Positions 36,175 to 44,455 of a stretch of DNA of 64,000 nt are shown in pieces. A model generated the notes under the pieces. That model ran no database searches and was not told the origin of the DNA. It worked only from the letters and a program-made list of their open reading frames with translations. Numbering within the stretch: position 1 is the stretch's first letter; the number at the start of each line of letters is the position of its first letter. The stretch covers positions 1 to 64,000 of the forward strand of contig JBIQHD010000026.1 in assembly GCA_044508835.1 (NCBI GenBank), given 5' to 3'. The translations under genes were made by a program, and so were the position numbers. Origin of the DNA: JAKFDI01 sp044508835. GTDB lineage: Bacteria > Pseudomonadota > Gammaproteobacteria > Burkholderiales > Burkholderiaceae_C.

Positions 36175-37071
36175 TCAGCCGCGCTCCTTCAGGATCTCGA
36201 TGAAGCGGGCCGCCAGCGGCGGCAGCGCGGCGCCCGCGCGCACCAGCACGCCGATGCGCCGCTTGAAGCGGGCCTCGGCCATGGGCAGGGGCGCGATGCC
36301 GGCGGCCATCGGCGTGAAGAGCATCGACTCGCTCTGCACCGACACCAGGTCGCTGTGCCGCAGCAGGTCGAGCAGCTGGACCGAGGAGTTGCCGACCTCG
36401 ACCACCACTCGCGGCGGCGGCAGGCCGGCCTCGGCCAGCCGCCCCTCGATGTTGCGGCGCGCCGCGACGCCCGAGCCCGGCAGCATCCACTGCGCGCCGG
36501 CCAGGTCGGACAGCCGCAGCCGCCGCGGCGACGCGAGCAGCGGGTGGCCTTCGCGCACGACGAGGCACAGGTCGTCGGTGATCAGCGGGATGGCGGCCAG
36601 GTCCTCCGGCATGCCCGGGGGCAGGGCGTTGATGCTCATGTCGATGTCGCCGCGGCGCAGCGCCAGCATCAGCTCGTCGTTGAGGTTGACGTTCACCTGC
36701 AGCCGCGCCGCCGGCCGCTCGCGGTGCAGCCGCAGCGAGGCCGGCACGAACAGCCGCTGCGCATACAGCGGCGACACGCCGACCCGCAGCAGGCCGAGCT
36801 CGCCGAGGTACTGGTCGGCCGCGTCCTTGATCGCCTCGCCGAGGCCCCGGCGCAGCGCCCGCACCCGCTGGTGGAAGCCCTCGGCCACGGCCGTCATCTC
36901 CATGCCGCGGCGGCTGCGGGCGAACAGCGGGAAGCCCAGCTCCTGTTCCAGCCGCTGGATGCCCTTGCTCACCGCCGGCTGCGAGACGCCGAGCTCAAGC
37001 GCGGCGCGGCGCACCTGGCGGTGCTGGACCACCGCCAGGAAGTAGTCGATGTCCTCGAGGCGAAGCGCCAT
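36175..37071 (-). CDS. LysR-family transcriptional regulator
   Basis: A 298-residue regulator. The N-terminal helix-turn-helix (MALRLEDIDYFLAVVQHRQV, then AALELGVSQPAVSKGIQRLE) is classical LysR. The C-terminal substrate-binding fold has RVGVSPLYAQRLFVPASLRL and LVSVQSESMLFTPMA. ATG 37071 is used because the longer frame crosses the operator region. It is divergent from an acyl-CoA synthetase, dehydrogenase and Bug receptor set, which it most likely activates in response to the imported acid or its CoA ester. Confidence 0.93.
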   Translation of the reverse strand: MALRLEDIDYFLAVVQHRQVRRAALELGVSQPAVSKGIQRLEQELGFPLFARSRRGMEMTAVAEGFHQRVRALRRGLGEAIKDAADQYLGELGLLRVGVSPLYAQRLFVPASLRLHRERPAARLQVNVNLNDELMLALRRGDIDMSINALPPGMPEDLAAIPLITDDLCLVVREGHPLLASPRRLRLSDLAGAQWMLPGSGVAARRNIEGRLAEAGLPPPRVVVEVGNSSVQLLDLLRHSDLVSVQSESMLFTPMAAGIAPLPMAEARFKRRIGVLVRAGAALPPLAARFIEILKERG

Positions 37072-37096
37072 GGCCTCCACCGCCTTCTTGATTAAT

Positions 37097-37137
37097 CCAC
37101 GGTTATCAAAACCAGTGGTTTGATTATCCAACCGTGG
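37097..37137. promoter_or_regulatory. LysR-type operator region with overlapping dyads
   Basis: CCACGGTT (37097-37104) and AACCGTGG (37130-37137) form a perfect 8-bp inverted repeat. Within the 25-bp spacer are ATCAAA/TTTGAT (37105-37110/37119-37124) and AACCA/TGGTT (37110-37114/37116-37120). The block is markedly AT-richer than its surroundings and lies between the divergent LysR and acyl-CoA synthetase genes. Confidence 0.55.
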
Positions 37138-37210
37138 GTCATCGCTGCCTAGACTGGCCCGACGATTCAAGGAGATACGCGATGTGTGCAGCGACCGGCG
37201 GGGCCCAGCG

Positions 37211-38779
37211 ATGAACCTCGGCCTCTACATCGACCGCAGCGCCCGCTTCTGGGGCGACCGCCCGGCGGTGCTGTTCCGCGACGGGCAGCTGAGCTACCGC
37301 GACCTGTCGCGGCGCTCCACGCGCCTCGCGCATGCGCTGCGCGGGCTGGGCCTCGCGCGCGGCGACCGCGTCGCCATCGTGTCGCCGAACCGGCCCGAGA
37401 TCGTCGAGCTCGAATGCGCGTTCTACAAGCTCGGCCTCGTCAAGGTGGCGCTCAACTCGCGGCTGGCGCCGGCGGAGCTCGCCGACGCCTTCGCCAACGC
37501 CGAGCCCGTGGCCTGCATCGCCGGCCCCGAGCACCGGGCGATGGTGGAGGACGCGGCGCGCGCGGTGCCGGGGCTCGTGCACCGCATCGCGCTGGACCCG
37601 GCCGGCGGCCACGCCGAAGGCTGGGCTGACTACGAGGCGCTGGTCGCCGCGGCGCCCGACACGCCGGTGCACGAGGCGATGGGCGAGGGCGACCTCGCGG
37701 TGCTGCATTACACCTCCGGCTCCACCGGCAAGCTCAAGGCCGCGATGCAGACGGTGGGCAACCGCTTCGCCTCGCTGCGCAAGGTCATCATGGGCCGCAT
37801 GCACGCCGGTCCCGGCGACGTGCTGATGCTGTGCGGCCCGATCACGCACGCGAGCGGCATGTTCATCCAGCCCATGCTGTTCCAGGGCGCGAGCATCCTG
37901 CTGATGGAGCGCTTCCAGCCGGCCGAGATCCTCGAGGCGATCGAGCGGCACCGGGTGACGATGTGCTTCTTCGTGCCGGCCATGATCCATGCACTGCTGG
38001 CCGAGCCGTCGATCCGCACGCGCGACCTGCGCAGCCTGCGGCTGGTGAGCTACGGCGCCGCGCCGATGTCGCCGGCGCGTATCCGCGAGGCCTGGACGGC
38101 CTTCGGGCCGGTGCTGGCCCAGGGCTACGGCGCGGCCGAGAGCACCGGCGGCGTCGTCGGCCTGTCGATCGCCGACCACGCCCGGGCCATCGGCGGCGAG
38201 CGCCCCGAACTGCTGGCCGCCTGCGGCCGCGCGGTGGGCGAGGCCGACGTGCAGGTGCTCGATGACGAGGGCCGGCCCGTCGAGGGCGACGCCATCGGCG
38301 AGATCTGCGTGCGCGGCGCCGACGTGTTCGCCGGCTACTGGCGCGCGCCGGAGCAGACGCGCGCGGTGCTCGGCGAGGACGGCTGGCTGCGCACCGGCGA
38401 CCTCGCGCGCGTCGACCACGAGGGCTACATCTACATCGTCGACCGCAAGAAGGAGATGCTGGTCTCCGGCGGCTTCAACGTCTACCCGCGCGAGGTCGAG
38501 ACGGTGCTCGCGCAGCACCCGGCCATCTACGAGGCCTGCGTCATCGGCGTGCCCGACGAGCACTGGGGCGAGGCGGTGAAGGCGGTCGTCGTGCTGCGCG
38601 ACGGCGCGCAGGCGAGCGCGCAGGAGCTGATGGACTTCTGCGACGGCCGGCTGGCCGGCTTCAAGCGGCCGCGCTCGGTCGACTTCGTGGCCCAGCTGCC
38701 CAAGAACAGCAACGGCAAGCTCTCACGCAAGGACGTGCGCGAGCCCTACTGGCAAGGCCGCGAGCGGCGCGTGAACTGA
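37211..38779 (+). CDS. AMP-dependent acyl-CoA synthetase/ligase
   Basis: A 522-residue ANL-superfamily enzyme that activates a carboxylic acid to its CoA thioester via an acyl-adenylate. Visible motifs are YTSGSTGKLKAAM (phosphate-binding loop), YGAAESTGGVVGL, DGWLRTGDLARVDHEGY, the hinge DRKKEMLVSGGFNVYPREVE and the C-terminal catalytic lysine in KNSNGKLSRKDVR. ATG 37211 is preferred to one nine codons upstream. It is the first gene of a three-gene unit with an acyl-CoA dehydrogenase and a Bug receptor. Together these imply uptake, CoA activation and alpha,beta-oxidation of an organic acid. Confidence 0.93.
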   Translation: MNLGLYIDRSARFWGDRPAVLFRDGQLSYRDLSRRSTRLAHALRGLGLARGDRVAIVSPNRPEIVELECAFYKLGLVKVALNSRLAPAELADAFANAEPVACIAGPEHRAMVEDAARAVPGLVHRIALDPAGGHAEGWADYEALVAAAPDTPVHEAMGEGDLAVLHYTSGSTGKLKAAMQTVGNRFASLRKVIMGRMHAGPGDVLMLCGPITHASGMFIQPMLFQGASILLMERFQPAEILEAIERHRVTMCFFVPAMIHALLAEPSIRTRDLRSLRLVSYGAAPMSPARIREAWTAFGPVLAQGYGAAESTGGVVGLSIADHARAIGGERPELLAACGRAVGEADVQVLDDEGRPVEGDAIGEICVRGADVFAGYWRAPEQTRAVLGEDGWLRTGDLARVDHEGYIYIVDRKKEMLVSGGFNVYPREVETVLAQHPAIYEACVIGVPDEHWGEAVKAVVVLRDGAQASAQELMDFCDGRLAGFKRPRSVDFVAQLPKNSNGKLSRKDVREPYWQGRERRVN

Positions 38780-38789
38780 GGGGAACGGC

Positions 38790-39989
38790 ATGAGCACGAA
38801 TCCATCCACCGTCGAAGCCGCGTTCGAGGGCTCCGAGGCCGCAGCCGATTTCATCGCGCGCGTGCGCCGCTTCATCGACGAGGAACTCGCCCCGCTCGCC
38901 GCCGCACACGGCGTCAGCCACGAGAAAGGCGGCGACAAGGCGCTGCTGCGCCAGGTGTGGGCGCTGTCGCAGGCGCGCGGCTTCTACGGCATGACGCTGC
39001 CCCAGGCGATGGGCGGCGCGGGCTTCGGCCTGGTGGACCATGCGCTCATCAAGGAGGCGATCTACGCCAGCGGCTCGCCCTTCGCGCCGCACGTGCTGGG
39101 CGAGCTGTCGGGCCCGCCGCGGCTGGGCGCGCTGGTGCGCACCGCCACGCCCGAGCAGATGGCGCGCTTCATCCTGCCGGTGGCGAAGGCCGAGCAGGCC
39201 ATCTGCTTCGCCATCACCGAGCCGGAGGCCGGCTCGGACGCCGGCGCGGTGCGCACGCGCGCCGAGCCCGACGGCGACGGCTTCGTGCTCAACGGCACCA
39301 AGCGCTTCATCTCCGGCTCGCCGTTCTGCGACATGGCCGTGATCATCGCCAGCACCAGCGACGACCCGGCCCGGCGCGAGGCCACCGCCTTCTTCGTCGA
39401 GCGCGACCGGCCGGGCTTCCGCGTGGAGGCCGGCTACAAGACGATGGCCGGCCAGTCGCACACCGGCAACATCCACCTCGAGGACTGCCGCATCCCCGCC
39501 GGCAACCAGATCGGCGAGCGCGGGCGCGGCCTGGCGCTGGCGCTCGGGCGCATCACCGTCAACCGCGTGCTGCACTGCCCGGCGATGCTGGGGCTGGCGA
39601 GCCTCGCGCTGCAGGATGCCCGCGTGCACGCGCTGAAGCGGCACCAGTTCGGCCAACCCATCGCCGCCTTCCAGGCGGTGCAGCACATGCTGGCCGACAT
39701 GGCCACCGAGCTGGCCGCCGCGCGCGCGCTGATGCTGAGCGTCGCGCGCCTGCTCGACCGCGGCGTGGACGCACGCGCCGAGGCCTCGATGGCCAAGCTC
39801 TTCTGCTCCGAGACGGCCTTCCGCATCGCCGACCGCGCGGTGCAGGTGCTCGGCGGCGAAGGCATCGTGCAGGGCAGCCGCGTCGAATTCCTCTTCCGCA
39901 TGCTGCGCATGTACCGCGTGCTCACCGGCACGAGCGAGATCCAGCGCAACACCATCGCCCGCGAACTGCTCGGCAGCCCGGCGCGCTGA
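38790..39989 (+). CDS. Acyl-CoA dehydrogenase
   Basis: A 399-residue FAD flavoprotein that introduces a trans-2 double bond in an acyl-CoA. It shows CFAITEPEAGSDAGAVRTRA, NGTKRFISGSPFCDMAVIIA, QFGQPIAAFQAVQHMLADM, QVLGGEGIVQGSRVE and the C-terminal YRVLTGTSEIQRNTIARELL. A GAGGGGAA ribosome site precedes ATG 38790, ten bases after the synthetase stop. The chain-length or ring specificity cannot be told from sequence. Confidence 0.94.
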   Translation: MSTNPSTVEAAFEGSEAAADFIARVRRFIDEELAPLAAAHGVSHEKGGDKALLRQVWALSQARGFYGMTLPQAMGGAGFGLVDHALIKEAIYASGSPFAPHVLGELSGPPRLGALVRTATPEQMARFILPVAKAEQAICFAITEPEAGSDAGAVRTRAEPDGDGFVLNGTKRFISGSPFCDMAVIIASTSDDPARREATAFFVERDRPGFRVEAGYKTMAGQSHTGNIHLEDCRIPAGNQIGERGRGLALALGRITVNRVLHCPAMLGLASLALQDARVHALKRHQFGQPIAAFQAVQHMLADMATELAAARALMLSVARLLDRGVDARAEASMAKLFCSETAFRIADRAVQVLGGEGIVQGSRVEFLFRMLRMYRVLTGTSEIQRNTIARELLGSPAR

Positions 39990-40034
39990 GCAGCCCGCAC
40001 CCGCCCCGAACCCTCGAACAGAAGGAGACATCCC

Positions 40035-41012
40035 ATGCTGAAGACCTTGCGCGCCGCCGCCTTCGCGGCCCTCGGCGTCGCCGCCGCGGTGGCCACCCAT
40101 GCCGCCCATGCCGACGAGTCCTATCCCGGCCGCACCATCCGCTGGATCGTGCCCTTCCTCGCCGGCACCTCGCCCGACAACACCGTGCGCATCGTGGCCG
40201 AGTCGATGTCGGCGCAGCTCGGCCAGACCATCGTCATCGAGAACAAGCCGGGTGCCGCGGGCAACCTCGGCGCGCAGGCGGCTGCGCGCTCGGCGCCTGA
40301 TGGCTACACCTGGGTGTACTCGAGCGCGCCGATGGCCACCAGCATGCGCGTGTACAAGCGGCCGGGTTACGACGTGATGAAGGACTTCATCCACATCGGG
40401 CGCATCGGCACGTCCGACCTGACGATGGTGACCAGCCCGGCGTCCGGCATCGCGTCGCTCGGCGATCTGCTGGCCCGCGCGCGCAAGGCGCCGGGCGAGG
40501 TGATGTTCGCCAGCGGCGGCGTCGGCTCGCCGGCGCACATGGGGGCCGAGCTCATCCTCCAGGCCGCCGGCGTCGAGGCGACGCACGTGCCCTACAAGGG
40601 CGCCACCGAATCGACCAAGGCGGTGATCGGCGAGCAGGTGGCGTTCGCGCTGTCCATCACCTCCGTGGCGCTGCCGCAGATCGAGTCGGGGCGGCTCAAG
40701 CCGCTGGCCGTCACCTCGCCGCAGCGCCACCCGCGCCTGCCCGACGTGCCGACGCTGCAGGAAGCCGGCGTGCCGGTGACCCTGGTCTCGTTCGGCGGCC
40801 TGTCGGTGCCTGCCGGCACGCCCGCGCCCATCGTGCGCCGCGTCGGCGAGGCGCTCAACAAGGCGCTGGCCGACCCCGCCGTGCGGACGAAGCTCGACGC
40901 GCTGGGCGGCGGCGTCGCGCCGAGCACGCCGCAGGAATACACCGCCGCGCTGAAGGCCGAGATCGGCATGGCCGAGAAGATGATGGCCGCGGCGCGGCTG
41001 GCCGCGCAGTAG
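40035..41012 (+). CDS. Bug-family tripartite tricarboxylate transporter receptor (orphan)
   Basis: A 325-residue periplasmic receptor with a signal peptide (MLKTLRAAAFAALGVAAAVA, cut near AHA-D) and a strong AAGGAGA ribosome site. Bug signatures are TIRWIVPFLAGTSPDNTVRI, NKPGAAGNLGAQ, THVPYKGATESTKA and GLSVPAGTPAPIVRRV. No tctA or tctB gene is nearby, so it must use a permease encoded elsewhere, possibly the one at 16782-18803, or act as a sensor receptor as some Bug proteins do. It is the third gene of the LysR-linked acid-degradation unit. Confidence 0.93.
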   Translation: MLKTLRAAAFAALGVAAAVATHAAHADESYPGRTIRWIVPFLAGTSPDNTVRIVAESMSAQLGQTIVIENKPGAAGNLGAQAAARSAPDGYTWVYSSAPMATSMRVYKRPGYDVMKDFIHIGRIGTSDLTMVTSPASGIASLGDLLARARKAPGEVMFASGGVGSPAHMGAELILQAAGVEATHVPYKGATESTKAVIGEQVAFALSITSVALPQIESGRLKPLAVTSPQRHPRLPDVPTLQEAGVPVTLVSFGGLSVPAGTPAPIVRRVGEALNKALADPAVRTKLDALGGGVAPSTPQEYTAALKAEIGMAEKMMAAARLAAQ

Positions 41013-41017
41013 CCGGA

Positions 41018-43741
41018 TCAGGCGGCGTCGGCGCCCGGCCGCGAGAGCGCCAGCGCCACGCGGAAGCAGGCGCCGCGGCCGGTGTCGGGCAGCAGCGTCA
41101 GCGAGCCGCCCAGGCGCCGCATGATCTGCCAACTGATGGCCAGGCCCAGCCCCACGCCCGGCGCCGTGGCGTGGGTGCGCGCCCAGCCGCGCAGGAACTT
41201 CGAGAAGATCATGTCGCGCTCCTCGGCCGGGATGCCGGGGCCGTTGTCCTCGACCAGCACCTCGTACACGCCGTCGCGCACGCGGCTGTCGATGCGCACG
41301 TAGGGCGCGTCGCCGCAGTGGAACTTGATGGCGTTGGAGATGAGGTTGATGAACACCTGGCTGAGCCGGTCGCCGTTCGCGTCGACCACCACGCCGCCGA
41401 TGCGCTCGCCCGGGATCAGGCGCACGCGCGTGTTCACCGCCAGCCCCTGGCAGGTGCGCAGGGCGTTGGCGAGCGCCGCCTCGGGGTCGACGCGCGCCAC
41501 CTCCCACGGCGCCTCGCCGCGCTCGAGCAGGCTCAGGTCGAGCGTGCTGTCGAGCAGCCGGGTGAGGCGCATGCTCTCCTCGTGGATGATGCGCAGGAAG
41601 CGCTCCGACTGCCGCGGGTCGATGGGCCGCGGGTCGAGCAGGATCTCGGCGAAGGAGCGGATCGAGGTCATCGGCGTACGCACCTCGTGGCTCACCTGGC
41701 TGAGGAAGTCGTCCTTCTCGGCGTCGAGCCGGGTGAGCCGCTGGTTGGCGTCGCTGAGCTGGCTGGCGGTGGCCTCGAGCTGGCGCGACTTCTGCTCGAG
41801 CTGGTGGCTGTAGTCGCGGATGCGCTGCGTCTCGTCGGCGATGCGGATCAGCTCGTCCACGCTGATGGTCTCGACCGTGACCACCTGCGAGATCATCGAG
41901 CGCGCCGAGGCCGCGCCCACGCTTCCGGCGAGCTTGCGCTCGAGCTGGTTGATGAAGGCGTCGTCGGCGATGGGCATGTCGTCGCCGCGGCCCTGGTCGC
42001 GCGCGGCCTGGGCGAACAGGGCCAGCGCGTCGTTGGCGCCGAGCGTGCGCTGCGCGAGGATGCTCAGGTCCTGCGCCGCCGCCTTGCGCCGCACGAGCAG
42101 CGAGGCGGCGTCGGCCGGCGTGCGGAACACGTCGACGAAGAGCGTGCTCTGCAGCCGCTCGATCGGCCGCGGCTCGCGCCACAGCGACACGCCGACGAAG
42201 AACAGGATGTTCACGCTCAGGCTCCAGAACACCGAGTGCACCAGCGGGTCGAGCCCGTCGAGCCCGAAGAGCGCATGCGGGCGCAGCCACGAGAGGCCGA
42301 ACAGGCCGTCGCTCATCATGCCGGGCGAGATGACCGTGCCGGCCGCGAAGCTCGGCAGGAACAGCGTGTAGGCCCACAGCATCGTGCCGGCGCCCAGGCC
42401 CGCCAGCGCGCCGCTCGCGTTGGCATGCCGCCAGAACAGCCCGCCGACGAGGCAGGGCAGGAACTGCGCCACGCCGGCGAAGGCGATCAGCCCGATGGCG
42501 GCCAGCGCGCCCGGCGAGCCGCTCATGCGGAAGTACAGGAAGCCCAGCAGCAGCAGCACGCAGATGCTCGCGCGCCGGCTCATCAGCAGGAAGCGGCGGA
42601 TCTCGCCGCTCACGTTCACGCTCACCCAGCCGAGCTTGAGCGCGACCGGCATGACGATGTGGTTGGACACCATGGTCGAGATGGCGATGCAGGCCACGAT
42701 GACCATCGACGTGGCCGAGGAGAAGCCGCCGAGGAAGGAGAGCAGGGCGATCATGTCCTGCCCCGCCCACATGGGCAGGGTGAGCACGAACATGTCGGGG
42801 TTCGAGCCCTTGGGCAGGAAGGCGAGGCCGCCGATGGCGATCGGCAGGATGAACACGCAGATCAGCAGCAGGTACAGCGGGAACAGCCACGAGGCGGTGC
42901 GAAGGTGGTTCTCGTCGGCGTTCTCGACCACGGTGACCTGGAACTCGCGCGGCAGGCAGATGATGGCCGCGGCGGCGAGGAAGGTGGTGGTGACCCAGCG
43001 CGGGCCGAAGGCCTCGCTGGCCGTGCCCAGCAGCTCGGGCGGCATGCGCTCGAACAGCGCCGACGGCCCGCCCGCGATGCCGAACACCACCAGCAGGCCC
43101 ACGGCGACCAGCGCCACCAGCTTGACCACCGCCTCGAAGGCGATGGCGGCCACCACGCCGTGGTGCTGCTCCTTGGCGTCGATGTTGCGCGTGCCGAAGA
43201 GGATGGTGAACACCGCCATGCCCACCGTCACCCAGAAGCCGATGCGGAAATCCGGCCCCGCGATCGGCAGGCCCGACAGCGCGTTCGGGCCGGCGTGCCC
43301 GATGACCTGGAAGCTCGTCGTCACCGCCTTGAGCTGCAGCGCGATGTAGGGCATGGACACGACGATGGCGATCAGCGTGACCAGCGCGGCGATGCTCTCG
43401 CTCTTGCCGTAGCGCGAGGAGATCATGTCGGCGATCGAGGTGACGCCCTGCACGTGGCCGATGCGCACCAGCTTGCGCAGCAGCAGCCACCAGCCCACGA
43501 ACACCAGCGTCGGCCCGAGGTAGATGGTGGCGAACTCCAGCCCGTGGCGCGCCGCCGAGCCGACGGCGCCGTAGAACGTCCACGACGAGCAGTAGACCGA
43601 GATCGACAGCGTGTAGACCAGCGGCGACTGCAGCCAGCCGAGCCGCCCGGCGCGGGCGCGCCGGTCGCCGACGAAGGCCACCGCGAACAGCAGCGCCACG
43701 TACAGCAGCGCCGTGACGAGGACCAGGTTGGGCGAGAGCAT
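41018..43741 (-). CDS. Sodium/solute symporter-type sensor histidine kinase
   Basis: A 907-residue fusion of a ~13-helix sodium/solute symporter (SSS) module (about residues 1-530) with a cytoplasmic kinase, as in CrbS-type sensors that respond to acetate metabolism. A coiled linker (RIADETQRIRDYSHQLEQKS) precedes the phosphoacceptor box SHEVRTPMTSI with His685. ATP-binding motifs are NLISNAIKF (N box), EDNGPGIP (G1) and APGVGLGLAISWQ (G2). The ATG at 43741 shares a base with the stop of the small membrane-protein gene. Partner is probably the receiver protein encoded at 44003-44371. Confidence 0.92.
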   Translation of the reverse strand: MLSPNLVLVTALLYVALLFAVAFVGDRRARAGRLGWLQSPLVYTLSISVYCSSWTFYGAVGSAARHGLEFATIYLGPTLVFVGWWLLLRKLVRIGHVQGVTSIADMISSRYGKSESIAALVTLIAIVVSMPYIALQLKAVTTSFQVIGHAGPNALSGLPIAGPDFRIGFWVTVGMAVFTILFGTRNIDAKEQHHGVVAAIAFEAVVKLVALVAVGLLVVFGIAGGPSALFERMPPELLGTASEAFGPRWVTTTFLAAAAIICLPREFQVTVVENADENHLRTASWLFPLYLLLICVFILPIAIGGLAFLPKGSNPDMFVLTLPMWAGQDMIALLSFLGGFSSATSMVIVACIAISTMVSNHIVMPVALKLGWVSVNVSGEIRRFLLMSRRASICVLLLLGFLYFRMSGSPGALAAIGLIAFAGVAQFLPCLVGGLFWRHANASGALAGLGAGTMLWAYTLFLPSFAAGTVISPGMMSDGLFGLSWLRPHALFGLDGLDPLVHSVFWSLSVNILFFVGVSLWREPRPIERLQSTLFVDVFRTPADAASLLVRRKAAAQDLSILAQRTLGANDALALFAQAARDQGRGDDMPIADDAFINQLERKLAGSVGAASARSMISQVVTVETISVDELIRIADETQRIRDYSHQLEQKSRQLEATASQLSDANQRLTRLDAEKDDFLSQVSHEVRTPMTSIRSFAEILLDPRPIDPRQSERFLRIIHEESMRLTRLLDSTLDLSLLERGEAPWEVARVDPEAALANALRTCQGLAVNTRVRLIPGERIGGVVVDANGDRLSQVFINLISNAIKFHCGDAPYVRIDSRVRDGVYEVLVEDNGPGIPAEERDMIFSKFLRGWARTHATAPGVGLGLAISWQIMRRLGGSLTLLPDTGRGACFRVALALSRPGADAA

Positions 43742-43977
43742 CAGGGCCGGCCGGCGTCCGGGCGCGCCAGCCGCCGCGCGAGCAGGCCGGCGCAGACGAT
43801 GAGGCTCAGCCACACGCCGAACACGTAGACCACGATCAGCGGCACGCCGCCGATGTCGATTGCGGCGACGAACAGCGTGATGACCGGCGGCATCAGCAGG
43901 AACAGGCCCAGCAGCGGCAGCACCACCGCGGCGTCGCGGGCGCGGGCCGATCCTTGGGGCGGCGGGTTCACCGGCAT
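43741..43977 (-). CDS. Small two-helix membrane protein
   Basis: A 78-residue protein with two hydrophobic helices (VVLPLLGLFLLMPPVITLFV and VPLIVVYVFGVWLSLIVCAG) and a basic C-terminal tail. It is coupled to the SSS kinase gene by a one-base stop/start overlap. Small two-TM proteins often precede SSS symporter genes, so it is likely an accessory subunit of the sensor. No named family is assigned. Confidence 0.75.
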   Translation of the reverse strand: MPVNPPPQGSARARDAAVVLPLLGLFLLMPPVITLFVAAIDIGGVPLIVVYVFGVWLSLIVCAGLLARRLARPDAGRP

Positions 43978-44002
43978 GGCGGCTCGATCGGCGCGGCGCC
44001 GT

Positions 44003-44371
44003 TCAGGCCTGCGTCAGGCGCCGCACTTCCTCGACGATGTCGCGGTTGGAGAAGGGCTTGGTCATGAAGCCGTCGACGCCGATCTCCTCGGCCATGCGCC
44101 GGTCCTGCGCCTGGCCCTTGGCGGTGAGGATGACCACCGGGATGGCGGCGAGCGACGGGTCGGACTTGATGCGCTTGAGCACCTCGAAGCCGTTGAGCTG
44201 CGGCAGCATCACGTCGAGGATGACCACGCCCGGGCGCTCGGCGCGCAGCTGCTCGATGACGGATTCGCCGTCGAGCACGGCCGACACGTCGAAGCCCTCG
44301 CGCCCCAGCACGAAGCTCAGCGATTCGACGATGTGCGGCTCATCCTCTGCGATCAGCACCCGGATGCTCAT
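44003..44371 (-). CDS. Single-domain response regulator (receiver only)
   Basis: A 122-residue CheY-like receiver with no output domain. It has the acidic pair in LIAEDEPH, the phosphoacceptor Asp in VVILDVMLPQLNG, the Thr in VVILTAKGQ and Lys in FMTKPFSNRD. It lies 25 bp upstream of the small membrane protein and SSS kinase on the same strand. It is the obvious phosphorylation partner of that kinase, acting by protein contact rather than DNA binding. Confidence 0.93.
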   Translation of the reverse strand: MSIRVLIAEDEPHIVESLSFVLGREGFDVSAVLDGESVIEQLRAERPGVVILDVMLPQLNGFEVLKRIKSDPSLAAIPVVILTAKGQAQDRRMAEEIGVDGFMTKPFSNRDIVEEVRRLTQA

Positions 44372-44455
44372 GCACTGTCTCCTGGTATTTGTCTGTCTTC
44401 TCGTCGTCGAAACGAGTGTAGTGCGCAGCCTCTCGGCGATGTACCGGTGCGCGCC

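Noticed and set aside
38661..43583. A 1640-residue minus-strand open frame
   Set aside because: It is an antisense/shifted shadow of the acyl-CoA dehydrogenase, Bug receptor and kinase genes, with Arg/Ala/His-rich composition typical of GC-rich shadows.
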